Part shown: positions 7,763 to 16,760 of the stretch, piece after piece
Position numbering within the stretch: the first letter of the stretch is position 1
Layout: each line of letters opens with the position of its first letter
Source: CAKZML01 sp963823435
GTDB lineage: Bacteria > Pseudomonadota > Gammaproteobacteria > Steroidobacterales > BM003
Assembly (NCBI GenBank): GCA_963823435.1
Contig: CAWGLN010000012.1
Coordinates: forward strand, 1-64,000
Direction of reading: 5' to 3'
DNA: 64,000 nucleotides
The notes under the pieces: generated by a model
The model's database searches: none
Seen by the model: the letters and a program-made list of their open reading frames with translations, nothing else
Told to the model about the DNA's origin: nothing
Made by a program: the position numbers and the translations under genes

Positions 7763-8343
7763 CACTGCCTCCTTCCTTGGCAGGTCCCGAATCGGATTAT
7801 TTATATAACCCGGCCGCGAAGGTTGTCTATACGAGCTTACCGAGAAAAGAGGCCTTTGAACGGGCCTCATTGTGAGACTTCGAAGTGTCCACAATACCGG
7901 GGGCAGTCCAGAAGCCGGTCGACGGAGACCTTCAAAGCATAGTTTGATGTTGTTTCGCTTGTAGATTGATCAACGGCCCCGCACTTCCTGACGAGCATCC
8001 TTTTCAACCTCAGAAATGACCTGTTCGCTCTATTTATGTCTCGCAGAATTTTGCACATGCTGTGTTGGACTTAGTCTCAGTCTCGTCGGCTCCATGTGAC
8101 GGCAACTACCCTGACAACCGACGGAGCCAGACTCGCGGACAGCGCGCTTTGTGCGACGATTCCGAATCTGTTTGTACCACATGGTGGTATTGCAGAAAGA
8201 CACAGCGACAATACCCCGACCATTGGCGAGTACTGCGTGTTCCAACAATTGAATAATAATAATTATTGGCATAGATTCGGGCACATTCGAATGTTCCATC
8301 AAAAGTTTTTTCCTGGTGATCTAGGTCAGTAAAGGACACGTTT
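7763..8343. other. 580-bp divergent intergenic region
   Basis: Separates the minus-strand gerW operon from the plus-strand gcvT-like operon, so promoters in both directions should lie here; none could be assigned with confidence. Open frames inside show no family features. No RNA gene was recognised. Confidence 0.5.
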
Positions 8344-9540
8344 ATGCTCCAGCTCAAAAACACCCCCTTCCATAAACGAACGTCCGCCTTATGCCAGCCG
8401 CAGAATTGGCGTAAGTGGGCAGGACATTTCGTTGTCGGGTCGTACGAACATACGATCGAGCGCGAGTATTGGGCGATTCGCAACGCGGTGGCGTTGATCG
8501 ACGTGGCGCCCTTGATGAAGTACAGCATCAAGGGACCTGACGCAGAGCGCCTGCTGAACCGTGTGACCACTCGTAACATCAGCAAGATGAAAGTGGGGCA
8601 AGTCTATTACACGGGCTGGTGCGACGACGAAGGCAAGATGATAGACGATGGCACCGTCGCACGATTCGACAAGACAAGCTTCCGTTTGACGGCCGCAGAA
8701 CCCAACTTGCGCTGGTTGATGATGAACGCCGTGGGACTCGACGTGCAGTTCGAGGATCAAACCGAAAGCGTGGCGTCGCTTAGTTTGCAGGGACCAAACT
8801 CGCGGTCCGTGTTGCAGCGTGTATGTGAGTCATCCGTTGAGGGACTGAAGTATTTCAACCTGATGAAGAACCGGCTTGGCGGTGTGGACGTTGAGATTTC
8901 GAGAACCGGTTATACCGGCGATCTCGGTTATGAAATCTGGATGGATGCAAACGACGGGATCAAAGTCTGGGATGCCCTGATGGAAGCCGGTCATGATTAC
9001 GGGATTCTGCCGGTGGGCATTCTTGCGCTGGACATGGCGCGCGTGGAAGCAGGTCTTTTCATGCTGGACGTGGATTACACCTCTGCGGGGCACGCCTGGG
9101 TCGAGATGCAAAAGTCGTCGCCGTTTGAGCTGGGTCTGGGTTGGTCGGTGGCGCTGGACAAGCCTGGCTATTTCGTCGGGCGACGCGCCCTGGAGCGAGA
9201 GAAGCGCGAAGGCTCCCACTGGAAGCTGGTTGGCGTCGAGATCGACTGGGTGGCCATGGAGAAACTGTATGCGGAGGTGGGGCTGCCGCCACAGATTCCC
9301 GGAACGGCGGTGCGTGGAAGCCTGCCGATCATGAGCAATAACGTGCAGGTAGGGTACGCGTCCACGGCAACCTGGTCGCCGCTGCTGAAGAAGTATGTTG
9401 CGCTGGCACATTTGCAGAAGCCACATCACAACCTGGATGCAGATGTACAAATGGAAATCACTGTCAATCATCAGCGCAAGTATGCCGCTGGGAAAGTAGT
9501 CAAGTTGCCGTTTTATGAGCCAGCGTGGAAGAAAACATAA
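8344..9540 (+). CDS. GcvT-family aminomethyltransferase-like protein
   Basis: 398-aa protein of the GcvT/DmdA superfamily, folate-binding enzymes that move one-carbon units from an amine or sulfonium methyl to tetrahydrofolate. Recognisable blocks are VALIDVAPLMKYSIKGPDA near residue 50, the VTTRNI segment, EISRTGYTGDLGYEIW near 180 and the C-terminal barrel. AAAGGA lies about 9 nt before the ATG. No gcvH or gcvP is nearby, so it is not a plain glycine-cleavage T-protein; instead it is followed 70 bp later by two FAD oxidoreductases. A demethylase acting with those oxidoreductases is an inference. The substrate is unknown. Confidence 0.8.
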   Translation: MLQLKNTPFHKRTSALCQPQNWRKWAGHFVVGSYEHTIEREYWAIRNAVALIDVAPLMKYSIKGPDAERLLNRVTTRNISKMKVGQVYYTGWCDDEGKMIDDGTVARFDKTSFRLTAAEPNLRWLMMNAVGLDVQFEDQTESVASLSLQGPNSRSVLQRVCESSVEGLKYFNLMKNRLGGVDVEISRTGYTGDLGYEIWMDANDGIKVWDALMEAGHDYGILPVGILALDMARVEAGLFMLDVDYTSAGHAWVEMQKSSPFELGLGWSVALDKPGYFVGRRALEREKREGSHWKLVGVEIDWVAMEKLYAEVGLPPQIPGTAVRGSLPIMSNNVQVGYASTATWSPLLKKYVALAHLQKPHHNLDADVQMEITVNHQRKYAAGKVVKLPFYEPAWKKT

Positions 9541-9610
9541 GCACTGTGGACCATGAGCAAGCAATGTAATTCATAGGCCATGCATCATGGGCTATGCCAG
9601 GAATACTAAT

Positions 9611-11194
9611 ATGCCGACAAATCAATACGACGCAATCATCATCGGTGGTGGACACAACGGGCTCGTTGCCGCCGCCTACCTGGCGCGCGCGGGCAAGAAA
9701 GTCGTTGTGCTCGAACGCAGACACCTGGTGGGCGGGGCAACCATCACCGAAGAGATCTTCCCTGGATTCAAGTTCACGGAGTTCTCGTACGTGGTCAGTC
9801 TGCTCCGACCCGAGATCATCCGTGACCTGAAACTTCCGCAGCACGGTTTGAAGATCCTGCCGTTGCCGAGCACCGTCACGCCCATGGAAAATGGCGATTA
9901 TCTCGCCAGCTGGGACGATCACGACACCACCCGTCGCGAGATTTACCGTCACTCACCCAGGGATGCCGAGGCCTATGACGAGTACTCACGCCGCATGGCG
10001 CGCCTGGCGAAAGCGATCAAGCCCATTCTGAGTATCCTGCCTCCCGACCCGACGTCGCTACATCCAAAGGATTTGGTGGGATTGATGAAGCTCGGCAAAT
10101 TCGCCTCATCCCTGACCCAAAAGGAATTGTATGGTCTTGCAAAGATCATGACCCAGTCCGCCGCAGATATGCTTGAAGAATGGTTCGAGACTGATGCCTT
10201 GCTCGGAACAAAATCGGCCAGCGGCATCATCGGAACGTTCCTGGGTCCGCGTTCGCCCAGCACTGCCTATGTTTTGCTCCATCACTACATGGGCGAGATT
10301 GACGGTGCCTTCCGTGCGTGGGGATTCGCAAAAGGCGGAACTGGCGGCATCGCTGACGCTATCGCCGCCTCAGCCGTGGCATTTGGGGCCGAGATAAGAC
10401 TCAACGCAACCGTGAAGCAGGTCATCGTCAAAGGTGGACGCGCAGTTGGCGTCGCACTTGAAAATGGTGACGAGATACACGCCAAGGCAGTGCTTTCATC
10501 CGCTGATCCGTTCGTCACGTTCCTGAAGCTGGTGGAGGCAAAACATCTCCCCGATGATCTTATTCATTCCATCAAAAAATTCCGTACCCGTGGTTCTTCG
10601 GGCAAGGTGAATCTCGCCTTGAGCGAACTCCCGAATTTCACCGCGCTGCCGGGCGAGAACGCGTTGCACAATGGCGCGATTTCCATCAGCCCCAGCATTG
10701 ATTACATAGAGCGCGCCTACGACGATGCGAAATACGGTCGTTTCGCGAAAGAGCCATTCATAGACATGATCTTGCCGTCCAAGATCGACCCTGACATGGC
10801 GCCCCCTGGACAACATGTGATGTCTTGCTTTGTGCAGTACGCGCCCTATGACATCGAAGGCGGCTGGGATGACGCCAAGCGCGACGCCTTTGGCGAGACG
10901 GTCATCTCGACCATTGAAAAATATGCGCCCAATATTCGTCGCGCCATCATCGGTAAGCAGGTGCTTACACCCAAGGATGTTGAAGACATCGCGGGCATCA
11001 CCGGCGGCAACATCTTCCACGGAGAACTGCTTTTGCACCAGCTCTTCTTCATGCGCCCCGCCACGAAATGGTCCAGCTTCCGCACACCGATCAACGGATA
11101 TTATCTCGCGGGCTCCGGCGCACATCCCGGCGGCGGCATCATGGGCTCGCCCGGGAAATTCGCGGCAGAAATCGCATTGAAAGATGGGATCTAA
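9611..11194 (+). CDS. CrtI/phytoene-desaturase-like FAD oxidoreductase 1
   Basis: 527-aa flavoprotein of the phytoene dehydrogenase/amine-oxidase group. The Rossmann FAD motif is at residues 7-40 (DAIIIGGGHNGLVAAAYLAR, then VVVLERR) and the C-terminal FAD-contact block reads GYYLAGSGAHPGGGIMGSPG. The ATG at 9611 with AGGAA upstream is favoured over an in-frame ATG at 9587. Proteins of this branch include bacterial relatives of PYROXD2 of unknown substrate, and nothing nearby indicates carotenoid synthesis. The gene at 11359 is a paralogue; a MITE-like element fills the space between the two. Confidence 0.8.
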   Translation: MPTNQYDAIIIGGGHNGLVAAAYLARAGKKVVVLERRHLVGGATITEEIFPGFKFTEFSYVVSLLRPEIIRDLKLPQHGLKILPLPSTVTPMENGDYLASWDDHDTTRREIYRHSPRDAEAYDEYSRRMARLAKAIKPILSILPPDPTSLHPKDLVGLMKLGKFASSLTQKELYGLAKIMTQSAADMLEEWFETDALLGTKSASGIIGTFLGPRSPSTAYVLLHHYMGEIDGAFRAWGFAKGGTGGIADAIAASAVAFGAEIRLNATVKQVIVKGGRAVGVALENGDEIHAKAVLSSADPFVTFLKLVEAKHLPDDLIHSIKKFRTRGSSGKVNLALSELPNFTALPGENALHNGAISISPSIDYIERAYDDAKYGRFAKEPFIDMILPSKIDPDMAPPGQHVMSCFVQYAPYDIEGGWDDAKRDAFGETVISTIEKYAPNIRRAIIGKQVLTPKDVEDIAGITGGNIFHGELLLHQLFFMRPATKWSSFRTPINGYYLAGSGAHPGGGIMGSPGKFAAEIALKDGI

Positions 11195-11356
11195 GGAACC
11201 TCTGATCTATTCATGAACTCGTGTCTTGCGTCTAAAAAACCCATCTTCTGTGTTGCCAATCTTCGCAATAGAACCACTATTACGTGCGATTGGCGCCTTG
11301 AATCTGAATTTTTTCGCTCACAATCCCCTTCGCCCAGAATAAATCAGAGGCTCCCT
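11195..11356. mobile_element. MITE-like element, copy 1 (162 bp)
   Basis: Begins right after the stop codon of the first oxidoreductase and ends 2 nt before the ATG of the second. Terminal inverted repeats are GGAACCTCTGATCTATT and its imperfect complement AATAAATCAGAGGCTCC. The interior (TGTTGCCAATCTTCGC ... ATTGGCGCCTTGAATCTGAA) matches the copies at 48187-48349 and 28788-29020 in reverse orientation. No coding capacity. The AGAGG of the right end lies near the usual Shine-Dalgarno distance from the downstream ATG. Confidence 0.75.
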
Positions 11357-11358
11357 AA

Positions 11359-12861
11359 ATGAACACATACGATCACATTATCATCGGTGCGGGGCACAAC
11401 GGTCTGGTCGCCGCGGGTTATCTTGCCAGGAAAGGCGCAAAGGTCCTGGTCCTTGAACGACGTGACATTGTCGGCGGGCAGGTTGTTACGGAATCTTTTG
11501 GAGAGAACTTCAACGCGGATTCACTCCACCCTGGCGGGACTCTGCGCCCCGACATTATCAAGGACCTGAACCTGGGCTCATTCGGACTTCAATCTGATGG
11601 TGTCCGAAAACCTTTCATTTCCCTCCAGGCGGATTCGAAGCATCTCGTGCTTGACCCCGATCCTGCCAAGGCAGCGGAGTCCATCAAGCGCTTCTCCGAA
11701 AAAGATGCGGCGAACTGGATTCCGTTCATCGAGTTCATGGGCAAGGCCGCGAAATTCATGCACAGTGCAAACTCCACGATCATGCCGCGCCTGCCGACGG
11801 GCTTCAGCTTCGGCGAGGGCATGGATCTGGCCAAGCTTGGTATTGGCATGCGCATGCTGGGTGGCAAGGACATGATGCGCATCGTCCGCGGAATGCCGAT
11901 GACTGCAGATGAATTCGTGGACGAATGGTTTGAGTCTGATGCCGTCAAGGCCGCGGTCGCGACACTTGGCATCCACGGCTTCACCCTGGGTGTCTTCGGC
12001 GCGGGAACAGGCTATACGCTCATGCACAACTGGGCCAATCGCGGCGGCTTGTCGCATGTTCAAGTGCAAGGCGGTATCGGAAAAATCAGCGAGGCGCTGG
12101 CCAGTGCATCGAAATCTTTCGGCGGCGAGATCCGTACCAAAACGGAAGTGAAACAAGTCACTGTCAAAGATATGCGCGCCACTGGCGTTGTCTTGTCCAA
12201 TGGCGAAGAGATCGCTGCCAATAACGTCATCTCTGCCGCTGACCCGAAACACACCTTCCTCGACCTCGTCGGGGCGATGGAATTGCCGCCTGAATTCGTA
12301 TGGAACGTCCAATCCATCAAAATGCGCGGCTCGGTTGCGAAGGTGCATCTGTTGACGGATGGCAATCACGGTATCCCTGATGGGACAGTTGCTTTAGCTC
12401 CATCCATGAAATATCTCGAGAAAGCCTACGATGCGGCGAAGTACCACCGAATCTCTGAGCACCCGTATCTGGAAGTGACGACGGCAGGGAATGTTGTGTC
12501 AATCCATTTTCAATATGCAGCTTACCAATTGAAGGAGAGCGATTGGAAAACCGAGAGTGCGCAAGTTCAAAAACTGGCCACTGATACGCTTGCGGAATAT
12601 TTCCCCAATCTGGGATCTTCCATCAAGAGCACCAGGACCCTTACGCCAAAAGACCTGGAAGACACCTATGGACTCACCGAGGGCGACTTGAATCATGGTC
12701 AGATCATGCTCGATCAACTCATGTTCATGCGCCCTGTCCCCGGGTGGTCAGATCACAGGACGCCAATCGATAACCTCTTCCTCTGCGGCAGCGGAGTCCA
12801 TGGCGGAGGCGGTGTCAGCGGGGCAAGCGGCAGGAACGTAGGGAAAAAAATGAAGTGGTGA
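11359..12861 (+). CDS. CrtI/phytoene-desaturase-like FAD oxidoreductase 2
   Basis: 500-aa paralogue of the preceding gene. FAD Rossmann motif at residues 4-36 (YDHIIIGAGHNGLVAAGYLA, then VLVLERRDIVGG), and a C-terminal block NLFLCGSGVHGGGGVSGASG. The pair share the same order of motifs throughout (VDEWFESDAV vs LEEWFETDAL, TRTLTPKDLEDTYG vs VLTPKDVEDIAG), so they arose by duplication and may form a heteromer. The reaction is unknown; desaturation or oxidation of a lipid-like or amine substrate is possible. The ribosome binding site appears to be supplied by the adjacent MITE-like end. Confidence 0.8.
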   Translation: MNTYDHIIIGAGHNGLVAAGYLARKGAKVLVLERRDIVGGQVVTESFGENFNADSLHPGGTLRPDIIKDLNLGSFGLQSDGVRKPFISLQADSKHLVLDPDPAKAAESIKRFSEKDAANWIPFIEFMGKAAKFMHSANSTIMPRLPTGFSFGEGMDLAKLGIGMRMLGGKDMMRIVRGMPMTADEFVDEWFESDAVKAAVATLGIHGFTLGVFGAGTGYTLMHNWANRGGLSHVQVQGGIGKISEALASASKSFGGEIRTKTEVKQVTVKDMRATGVVLSNGEEIAANNVISAADPKHTFLDLVGAMELPPEFVWNVQSIKMRGSVAKVHLLTDGNHGIPDGTVALAPSMKYLEKAYDAAKYHRISEHPYLEVTTAGNVVSIHFQYAAYQLKESDWKTESAQVQKLATDTLAEYFPNLGSSIKSTRTLTPKDLEDTYGLTEGDLNHGQIMLDQLMFMRPVPGWSDHRTPIDNLFLCGSGVHGGGGVSGASGRNVGKKMKW

Positions 12862-13177
12862 GAATTTACTCGTCGTTTTGACAATCAAATTTGCACTGCC
12901 CCTTGCAACGATCTTCGTTGTGCTTTCCCTCACCAGGCCGTCGTGCACGGTGTTGAGTCAGGTGATGATGACCTCCCCGGTCGCAGGACAGCGGCTCTGA
13001 GAGGGGGACCTTGAGACCTTCTGCGAAAAATGGGAAGCCAAGCTCCCCTCCAACGGTCTGATGTGGTGGTGGCGTTGACCGTGGCGTAATTTGTGCTGTA
13101 CCGACAGTATTTACGCGAGCCCAGTTGAAGTGACTTGCAGCGTACTTATCACCAACCAAAGCGCCGTAGCAGCCTGC
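12862..13177. other. 316-bp convergent intergenic region
   Basis: Lies between the plus-strand oxidoreductase gene and the minus-strand SDR gene. No clear hairpin-plus-T terminator, repeat copy or coding sequence was recognised. Confidence 0.5.
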
Positions 13178-13939
13178 TCAGCCGGCAACCCCTCCACCGT
13201 CTACGACCACGGCACTACCGGTCACGAATGAAGACTCGTCGGAAGCCAGATACAGCACCGCATTAGCGATGTCCTCACTGGTGCCTATGCGACCGAGAGG
13301 TCGATTCGCAGCGCCTGCTGCGTAATCATCCCACGCCATACCACGCTTGGCGGCATCGTCGTGAAGCATGGGTGTCAACACATCGCCAGGACACACACAG
13401 TTCACGCGTATTCCATCGGGACCGTGATCGATCGCCATTGCCTTGGCCATAATGATCAATCCACCCTTGGCGGCACAGTACGCCGCCGCCTTGTTGCCGC
13501 CGAGTATTCCCCACCCCGAGCTGGTGTGAATGATGGAGCCGCTGCCGCGGGCAATCATCGACGGCAATACGTATTTCGACATCAGAAAGGCGCCCTTTAA
13601 ACTGGAATCGATAGTCTCGTCCCACTCCTCTTCTGTGCAGTCCGGGATACTCTTCGGATGGAATACGCCGGCATTGTTGAACAGCACATCGATCTTGCCG
13701 AAACGCTCGAGCGTCTGATTAACGGCGTTGCGGCAATCTTCAGAACGACGCACGTCCGAACGTATGAACACAGACTCGCCGCCATTGGCGAGGATGTCCT
13801 GAACAACTTGCTCACCATGTTCGGCGTTGCGCCCGGTGATCGCCACCTGTGCGCCCTCGGCTGCGAATCGAATGGCGGTTGCCTTGCCGATTCCCGAGGT
13901 TCCGCCGGTTATCAGGGCTACTTTTCCTGCCAGTCTCAT
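13178..13939 (-). CDS. short-chain dehydrogenase/reductase 1
   Basis: 253-aa classical SDR. It has the NAD(P)-binding TGGTSGIG (residues 11-18), NNAG, catalytic Ser in IIHTSSGWG, Tyr/Lys in YCAAKGG and the PG motif after the active site (CVCPGDVLTPM). The ATG at 13939 is favoured because AGGAG lies about 9 nt upstream; an upstream ATG would add 6 residues. NNAGVFHPKS and the C-terminal SAVVVDGGGVAG are typical of 3-ketoacyl reductase/sugar dehydrogenase-like SDRs. Follows another SDR gene 22 nt upstream, so both probably act in one pathway; substrate unknown. Confidence 0.85.
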   Translation of the reverse strand: MRLAGKVALITGGTSGIGKATAIRFAAEGAQVAITGRNAEHGEQVVQDILANGGESVFIRSDVRRSEDCRNAVNQTLERFGKIDVLFNNAGVFHPKSIPDCTEEEWDETIDSSLKGAFLMSKYVLPSMIARGSGSIIHTSSGWGILGGNKAAAYCAAKGGLIIMAKAMAIDHGPDGIRVNCVCPGDVLTPMLHDDAAKRGMAWDDYAAGAANRPLGRIGTSEDIANAVLYLASDESSFVTGSAVVVDGGGVAG

Positions 13940-13961
13940 TTGCCGAATCTCCTGCATTTAC

Positions 13962-14726
13962 CTATTCGTGAGCCCACTGGCTGCAGAGTCCCCCGGTGGT
14001 TTCCCCGCCGTCCATGACGTAGACATGGCCGGTCGCGAAGCCGGCATCGTCCGAAGCAAGGAAAGCGAACAGTGCCGCAATCTCTTCAGGCTTGGCGTGC
14101 CGGCCTAATGGGATCTTGCGGTTGACGGCGTCCAGCATTGCGTCACTGTACTCGGTGCGCTGCATCGGCGTCAGCGTGTAGCCGGGAGATATGGCGTTGA
14201 CCCGGACGACCGGGGCAAGCTCGAGCGCCATCGCCAGAGTCAGCCCGATCACGCCGCCTTTGCTGGCGCTGTAGTCGGCGTAGTGCGGGTAGCCGGTGTC
14301 TCCCGCCGTGGACGCTGTATTAAGGATTACACCGCTGCCTTTATCCACCATATGCCGTGCAGCGGTTTGCGCCATGTTGAATATGCCTGTCAGGTTTACT
14401 CCCAATACGGCGTCCCATTCCTCAGATGTAATATTGAGAAAGTCATGGCGAATGCTGATACCGGCGTTATTGATCAGCACGTCTACCGATCCCATACAGT
14501 CAAGCGCCTCTTGAAAAGCGACGCGCACCTGCGCCATGTCCGACACGTCAGCGTCGATCACGGCGGCCAGTCCGGGCACCTCCTCACAAACCCGAGCTCG
14601 TGCCTCGGCACTGCGATCGAGGACACAAACAGCACAGCCCTCTTCAAGAAAACGCGTTGCAGTGGCCTGGCCTATGCCGCTAGCCCCACCTGTCACCAGT
14701 ACGTTTTTGCCCTTCAAGCCGCGCAT
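13962..14726 (-). CDS. short-chain dehydrogenase/reductase 2
   Basis: 254-aa classical SDR with TGGASGIG (12-19), an Asp after strand 2 (VLDRS) that suggests NAD rather than NADP use, NNAG, Ser in LNTASTAG and Tyr/Lys in YSASKGG. The start at 14726 has AGGAAA about 8 nt upstream; the open frame runs 10 codons further without support. The C-terminus (YVMDGGETTGGLCSQWAHE) is standard. First gene of a two-gene operon with the other SDR. Confidence 0.85.
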   Translation of the reverse strand: MRGLKGKNVLVTGGASGIGQATATRFLEEGCAVCVLDRSAEARARVCEEVPGLAAVIDADVSDMAQVRVAFQEALDCMGSVDVLINNAGISIRHDFLNITSEEWDAVLGVNLTGIFNMAQTAARHMVDKGSGVILNTASTAGDTGYPHYADYSASKGGVIGLTLAMALELAPVVRVNAISPGYTLTPMQRTEYSDAMLDAVNRKIPLGRHAKPEEIAALFAFLASDDAGFATGHVYVMDGGETTGGLCSQWAHE

Positions 14727-14854
14727 AGGTTGTTTCCTGTTACTCGCTTTTCGCAAGGCTAGCCCGGCCAGTACTGATACTCAAGAAGAAAAAAATATAA
14801 GAAAACTGGGGGGCGGGAAGCTCAAACCGAGATTTCGGTATGACTGTGAACTAT

Positions 14855-14879
14855 TGGTGTCGAACCGCGATTCATTCTA
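14855..14879 (+). repeat. 25-bp interspersed motif, copy 5
   Basis: TGGTGTCGAACCGCGATTCA then TTCTA; the most diverged copy. It is again followed by a sequence related to R1 and R2. Confidence 0.45.
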
Positions 14880-15070
14880 AGGTCGAGTTACGGTTGTTTG
14901 GCCTTCTTGCCCAAGGCCCTGGAAGGCGAATCAAGCAGTTTGTTTGCACCACTCCCCTTCTTCAGTCACAAAATTGCACCAGTATGAATTGTATAAGTTA
15001 TTGATTGTAATAAATCTTAAGATGAATGCAACAATCGCTCCTGTATACATTACATGCAGAGCCCACCAGT
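14880..15070 (+). repeat. diverged copy of the AT-rich repeat (R3)
   Basis: Weak relative of R1/R2: the parts that can be followed by eye are the GGCCTTCTTG-like start, the TTGATTGTAATAAAT block and the terminal CTGTATACATTACATGCAGA. It lies upstream of the rhodanese gene, here on the same strand, so its end may contribute to that promoter (TATACAT as a possible -10; inference). Confidence 0.4.
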
Positions 15071-15149
15071 CATCGATGAGTACGAGAAAAAGAGTAAACT
15101 GACCATCTCCTGCATTTGAAAAATCGCTAATCACGAATAGGAGGTCCAA

Positions 15150-16130
15150 ATGTCCATTCGATTTGGCACAAACATAGCCCTCTGCTTTGTTCTGGCATTG
15201 TCCCTGACGACCGCCGGCTGGAGTTCCGAGGAACAATCGCAGGTCATCGACGGCCACCATCCCGCCATGGACACGCTGGTCTCAGCCGAGTGGCTGGGCC
15301 AACACATTAATGATCCGGACCTGGTGGTGCTCGACTGCACCGTCCTGATCAAGAAAATGGAAGACGGCAGCTCCGGGCCGGTCAGCGGCAGGGCCAATTA
15401 CGACGCCGGGCACATTCCGGGCGCCGGTTTCGCCGATCTGATGGGTGACTTATCGGACAACAGCAGTGAAATGATGTTTGTGGTCCCACCGGTGGATCAG
15501 TTCGCGGCCACCATGGGGGCGTTGGGTGTCGGCGACGATACTCGGGTAGTGCTGTACGACGCGAGTGGCTCGATGTGGGCTGCACGTGTCTGGTGGATGT
15601 TGCGTTGGGCCGGATTCGACCAGGCAGCCTTGCTGGATGGCGGTCTTAAGGCCTGGACCGCTGCGGGTCTTCCGCTGTCAACGGACCAGGTCGTGCGCAC
15701 CGCTAAAACGCTGACCCCGGCCGTGCGCCCTGAGTTGATCGCGGACCGGGATGAGGTGCTCGCCTCCATAGGTCGCGACGAGGTCATTCTGATCGACTCC
15801 CTTCCCCCCGCCAGTTATCGCGGCGAGATGTCCATGTATGCACGACCCGGTCACATTACCGGCGCCGTGAATATCCCGGTCTTCTCGGCCTTCGATGAAC
15901 AGGGTCACTACCGTGCGAATGACGAACTGGCGGAGATTTTCGATGTCGATCCTGAATCCCGGGCGGTTACCTATTGCGGCGGTGGTATTGCTGCCGCCTC
16001 CAATGCCTTCGTTCTGACCCGGCTTGGATACACTGACGTGGCCGTCTACACGAACTCGCTCCAGGAATGGGCAGCCGACCCCGCCAATCCGATGGAAACG
16101 GCGCCGCCCAAGGAAGTGACTTCCGAATAG
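15150..16130 (+). CDS. periplasmic two-domain sulfurtransferase (rhodanese)
   Basis: 326-aa thiosulfate/3-mercaptopyruvate sulfurtransferase. Residues 1-26 form a signal peptide (CFVLALSLTTAGWSS), so it acts in the periplasm. Two rhodanese domains follow: the N-terminal one (about 45-160) has VVLYDASG in place of a catalytic cysteine loop and is structural, the C-terminal one carries the active Cys276 in TYCGGGIAAA. AGGAGG lies 6 nt upstream of the ATG, an unusually strong site for this window. Stands alone between repeat R3 and a convergent gene. Donor substrate cannot be decided from CGGGI alone. Confidence 0.85.
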   Translation: MSIRFGTNIALCFVLALSLTTAGWSSEEQSQVIDGHHPAMDTLVSAEWLGQHINDPDLVVLDCTVLIKKMEDGSSGPVSGRANYDAGHIPGAGFADLMGDLSDNSSEMMFVVPPVDQFAATMGALGVGDDTRVVLYDASGSMWAARVWWMLRWAGFDQAALLDGGLKAWTAAGLPLSTDQVVRTAKTLTPAVRPELIADRDEVLASIGRDEVILIDSLPPASYRGEMSMYARPGHITGAVNIPVFSAFDEQGHYRANDELAEIFDVDPESRAVTYCGGGIAAASNAFVLTRLGYTDVAVYTNSLQEWAADPANPMETAPPKEVTSE

Positions 16131-16162
16131 GCCTCTTTTGCCTGTTGATCGTCCGAATCTTG

Positions 16163-16186
16163 ATCCCGATCGGTCCCGGTCGGGAT
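16163..16186. terminator. hairpin between convergent genes, possible terminator
   Basis: ATCCCGA (16163-16169) and TCGGGAT (16180-16186) form a 7-bp stem with a GC-rich loop between the stop codons of the rhodanese and the opposite-strand membrane-protein gene. There is no T tract on either side, so it may be a folded mRNA end rather than an intrinsic terminator. Confidence 0.3.
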
Positions 16187-16211
16187 GGGACTCCAGCAAA
16201 AAGGGGGTGGC

Positions 16212-16232
16212 TCAGCTCGACCCCAATTGTTC
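16212..16232 (-). repeat. 25-bp interspersed motif, copy 6 (partial)
   Basis: On the minus strand it reads CAATTGGGGTCGAGCTGA: the left half of the motif, as in copy 3, then a stop. It supplies the last residues QLGSS and the TGA of the overlapping gene. Confidence 0.5.
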
Positions 16233-16646
16233 GCCCGCCTGTCTCGGGCAGCCGTAATGGGCAGCGATCATGGCCATTGGCATATAGGCCAAGCCGAGAT
16301 CCATCACGATGAACCACAGGGGCGCAGGAATCATGAATGAGGCTGTGATCCCCCCGGCCAGGAAAAACGCGCCGATGACGTAGGCGATGATGGTTTTGTG
16401 GCTGACAGCAATCAGCACGGCGACAAAAGCGCCCGAGAGGGTTCCCATGGCGTGGGCCAGGAAAGGCGTGATGAAATGCCTCGCTTCAAACAAGTGCATA
16501 CCCTGGGCGATGGACTCGGCGTTGGTCACGTCCACGCCCGCTGGCGGCGGGATCAACATCGGACCGTATACCACGATAGCCATGTTGATAATGGACCCGA
16601 CGATGAGGCCCACAAGGCAGGCAATCAGGTTCCTTGCTATTTTCAT
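16212..16646 (-). CDS. four-helix small membrane protein, function unknown
   Basis: 144-aa integral membrane protein with four hydrophobic segments: NLIACLVGLIVGSIINMAIVV, AHAMGTLSGAFVAVLIA, IIAYVIGAFFLAGGITASFM and WFIVMDLGLAYMPMAMIA. The loop after helix one carries GMHLFEARHFITPFLAH. No enzymatic motif was recognised. It lies just upstream of, but in a separate transcript from, the ABC permease genes or may be the last gene of that operon (gap 114 bp). The C-terminal QLGSS is derived from the interspersed motif. Confidence 0.6.
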   Translation of the reverse strand: MKIARNLIACLVGLIVGSIINMAIVVYGPMLIPPPAGVDVTNAESIAQGMHLFEARHFITPFLAHAMGTLSGAFVAVLIAVSHKTIIAYVIGAFFLAGGITASFMIPAPLWFIVMDLGLAYMPMAMIAAHYGCPRQAGEQLGSS

Positions 16647-16760
16647 TGCGACTCCATTTTTTGTTTTTATTCGGGCCTGGCGAGGCTATCTGTGGGCGCC
16701 ACTGATTTCGCCTCGCCCCCCACTTCGCTGCCTATCCCCACTTGAACCGGTTATTGATTC

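Noticed and set aside
7037..7942. 301-codon plus-strand frame over the gerW operon
   Set aside because: It opposes three genes with ribosome binding sites and family motifs, and its translation has no recognisable fold.
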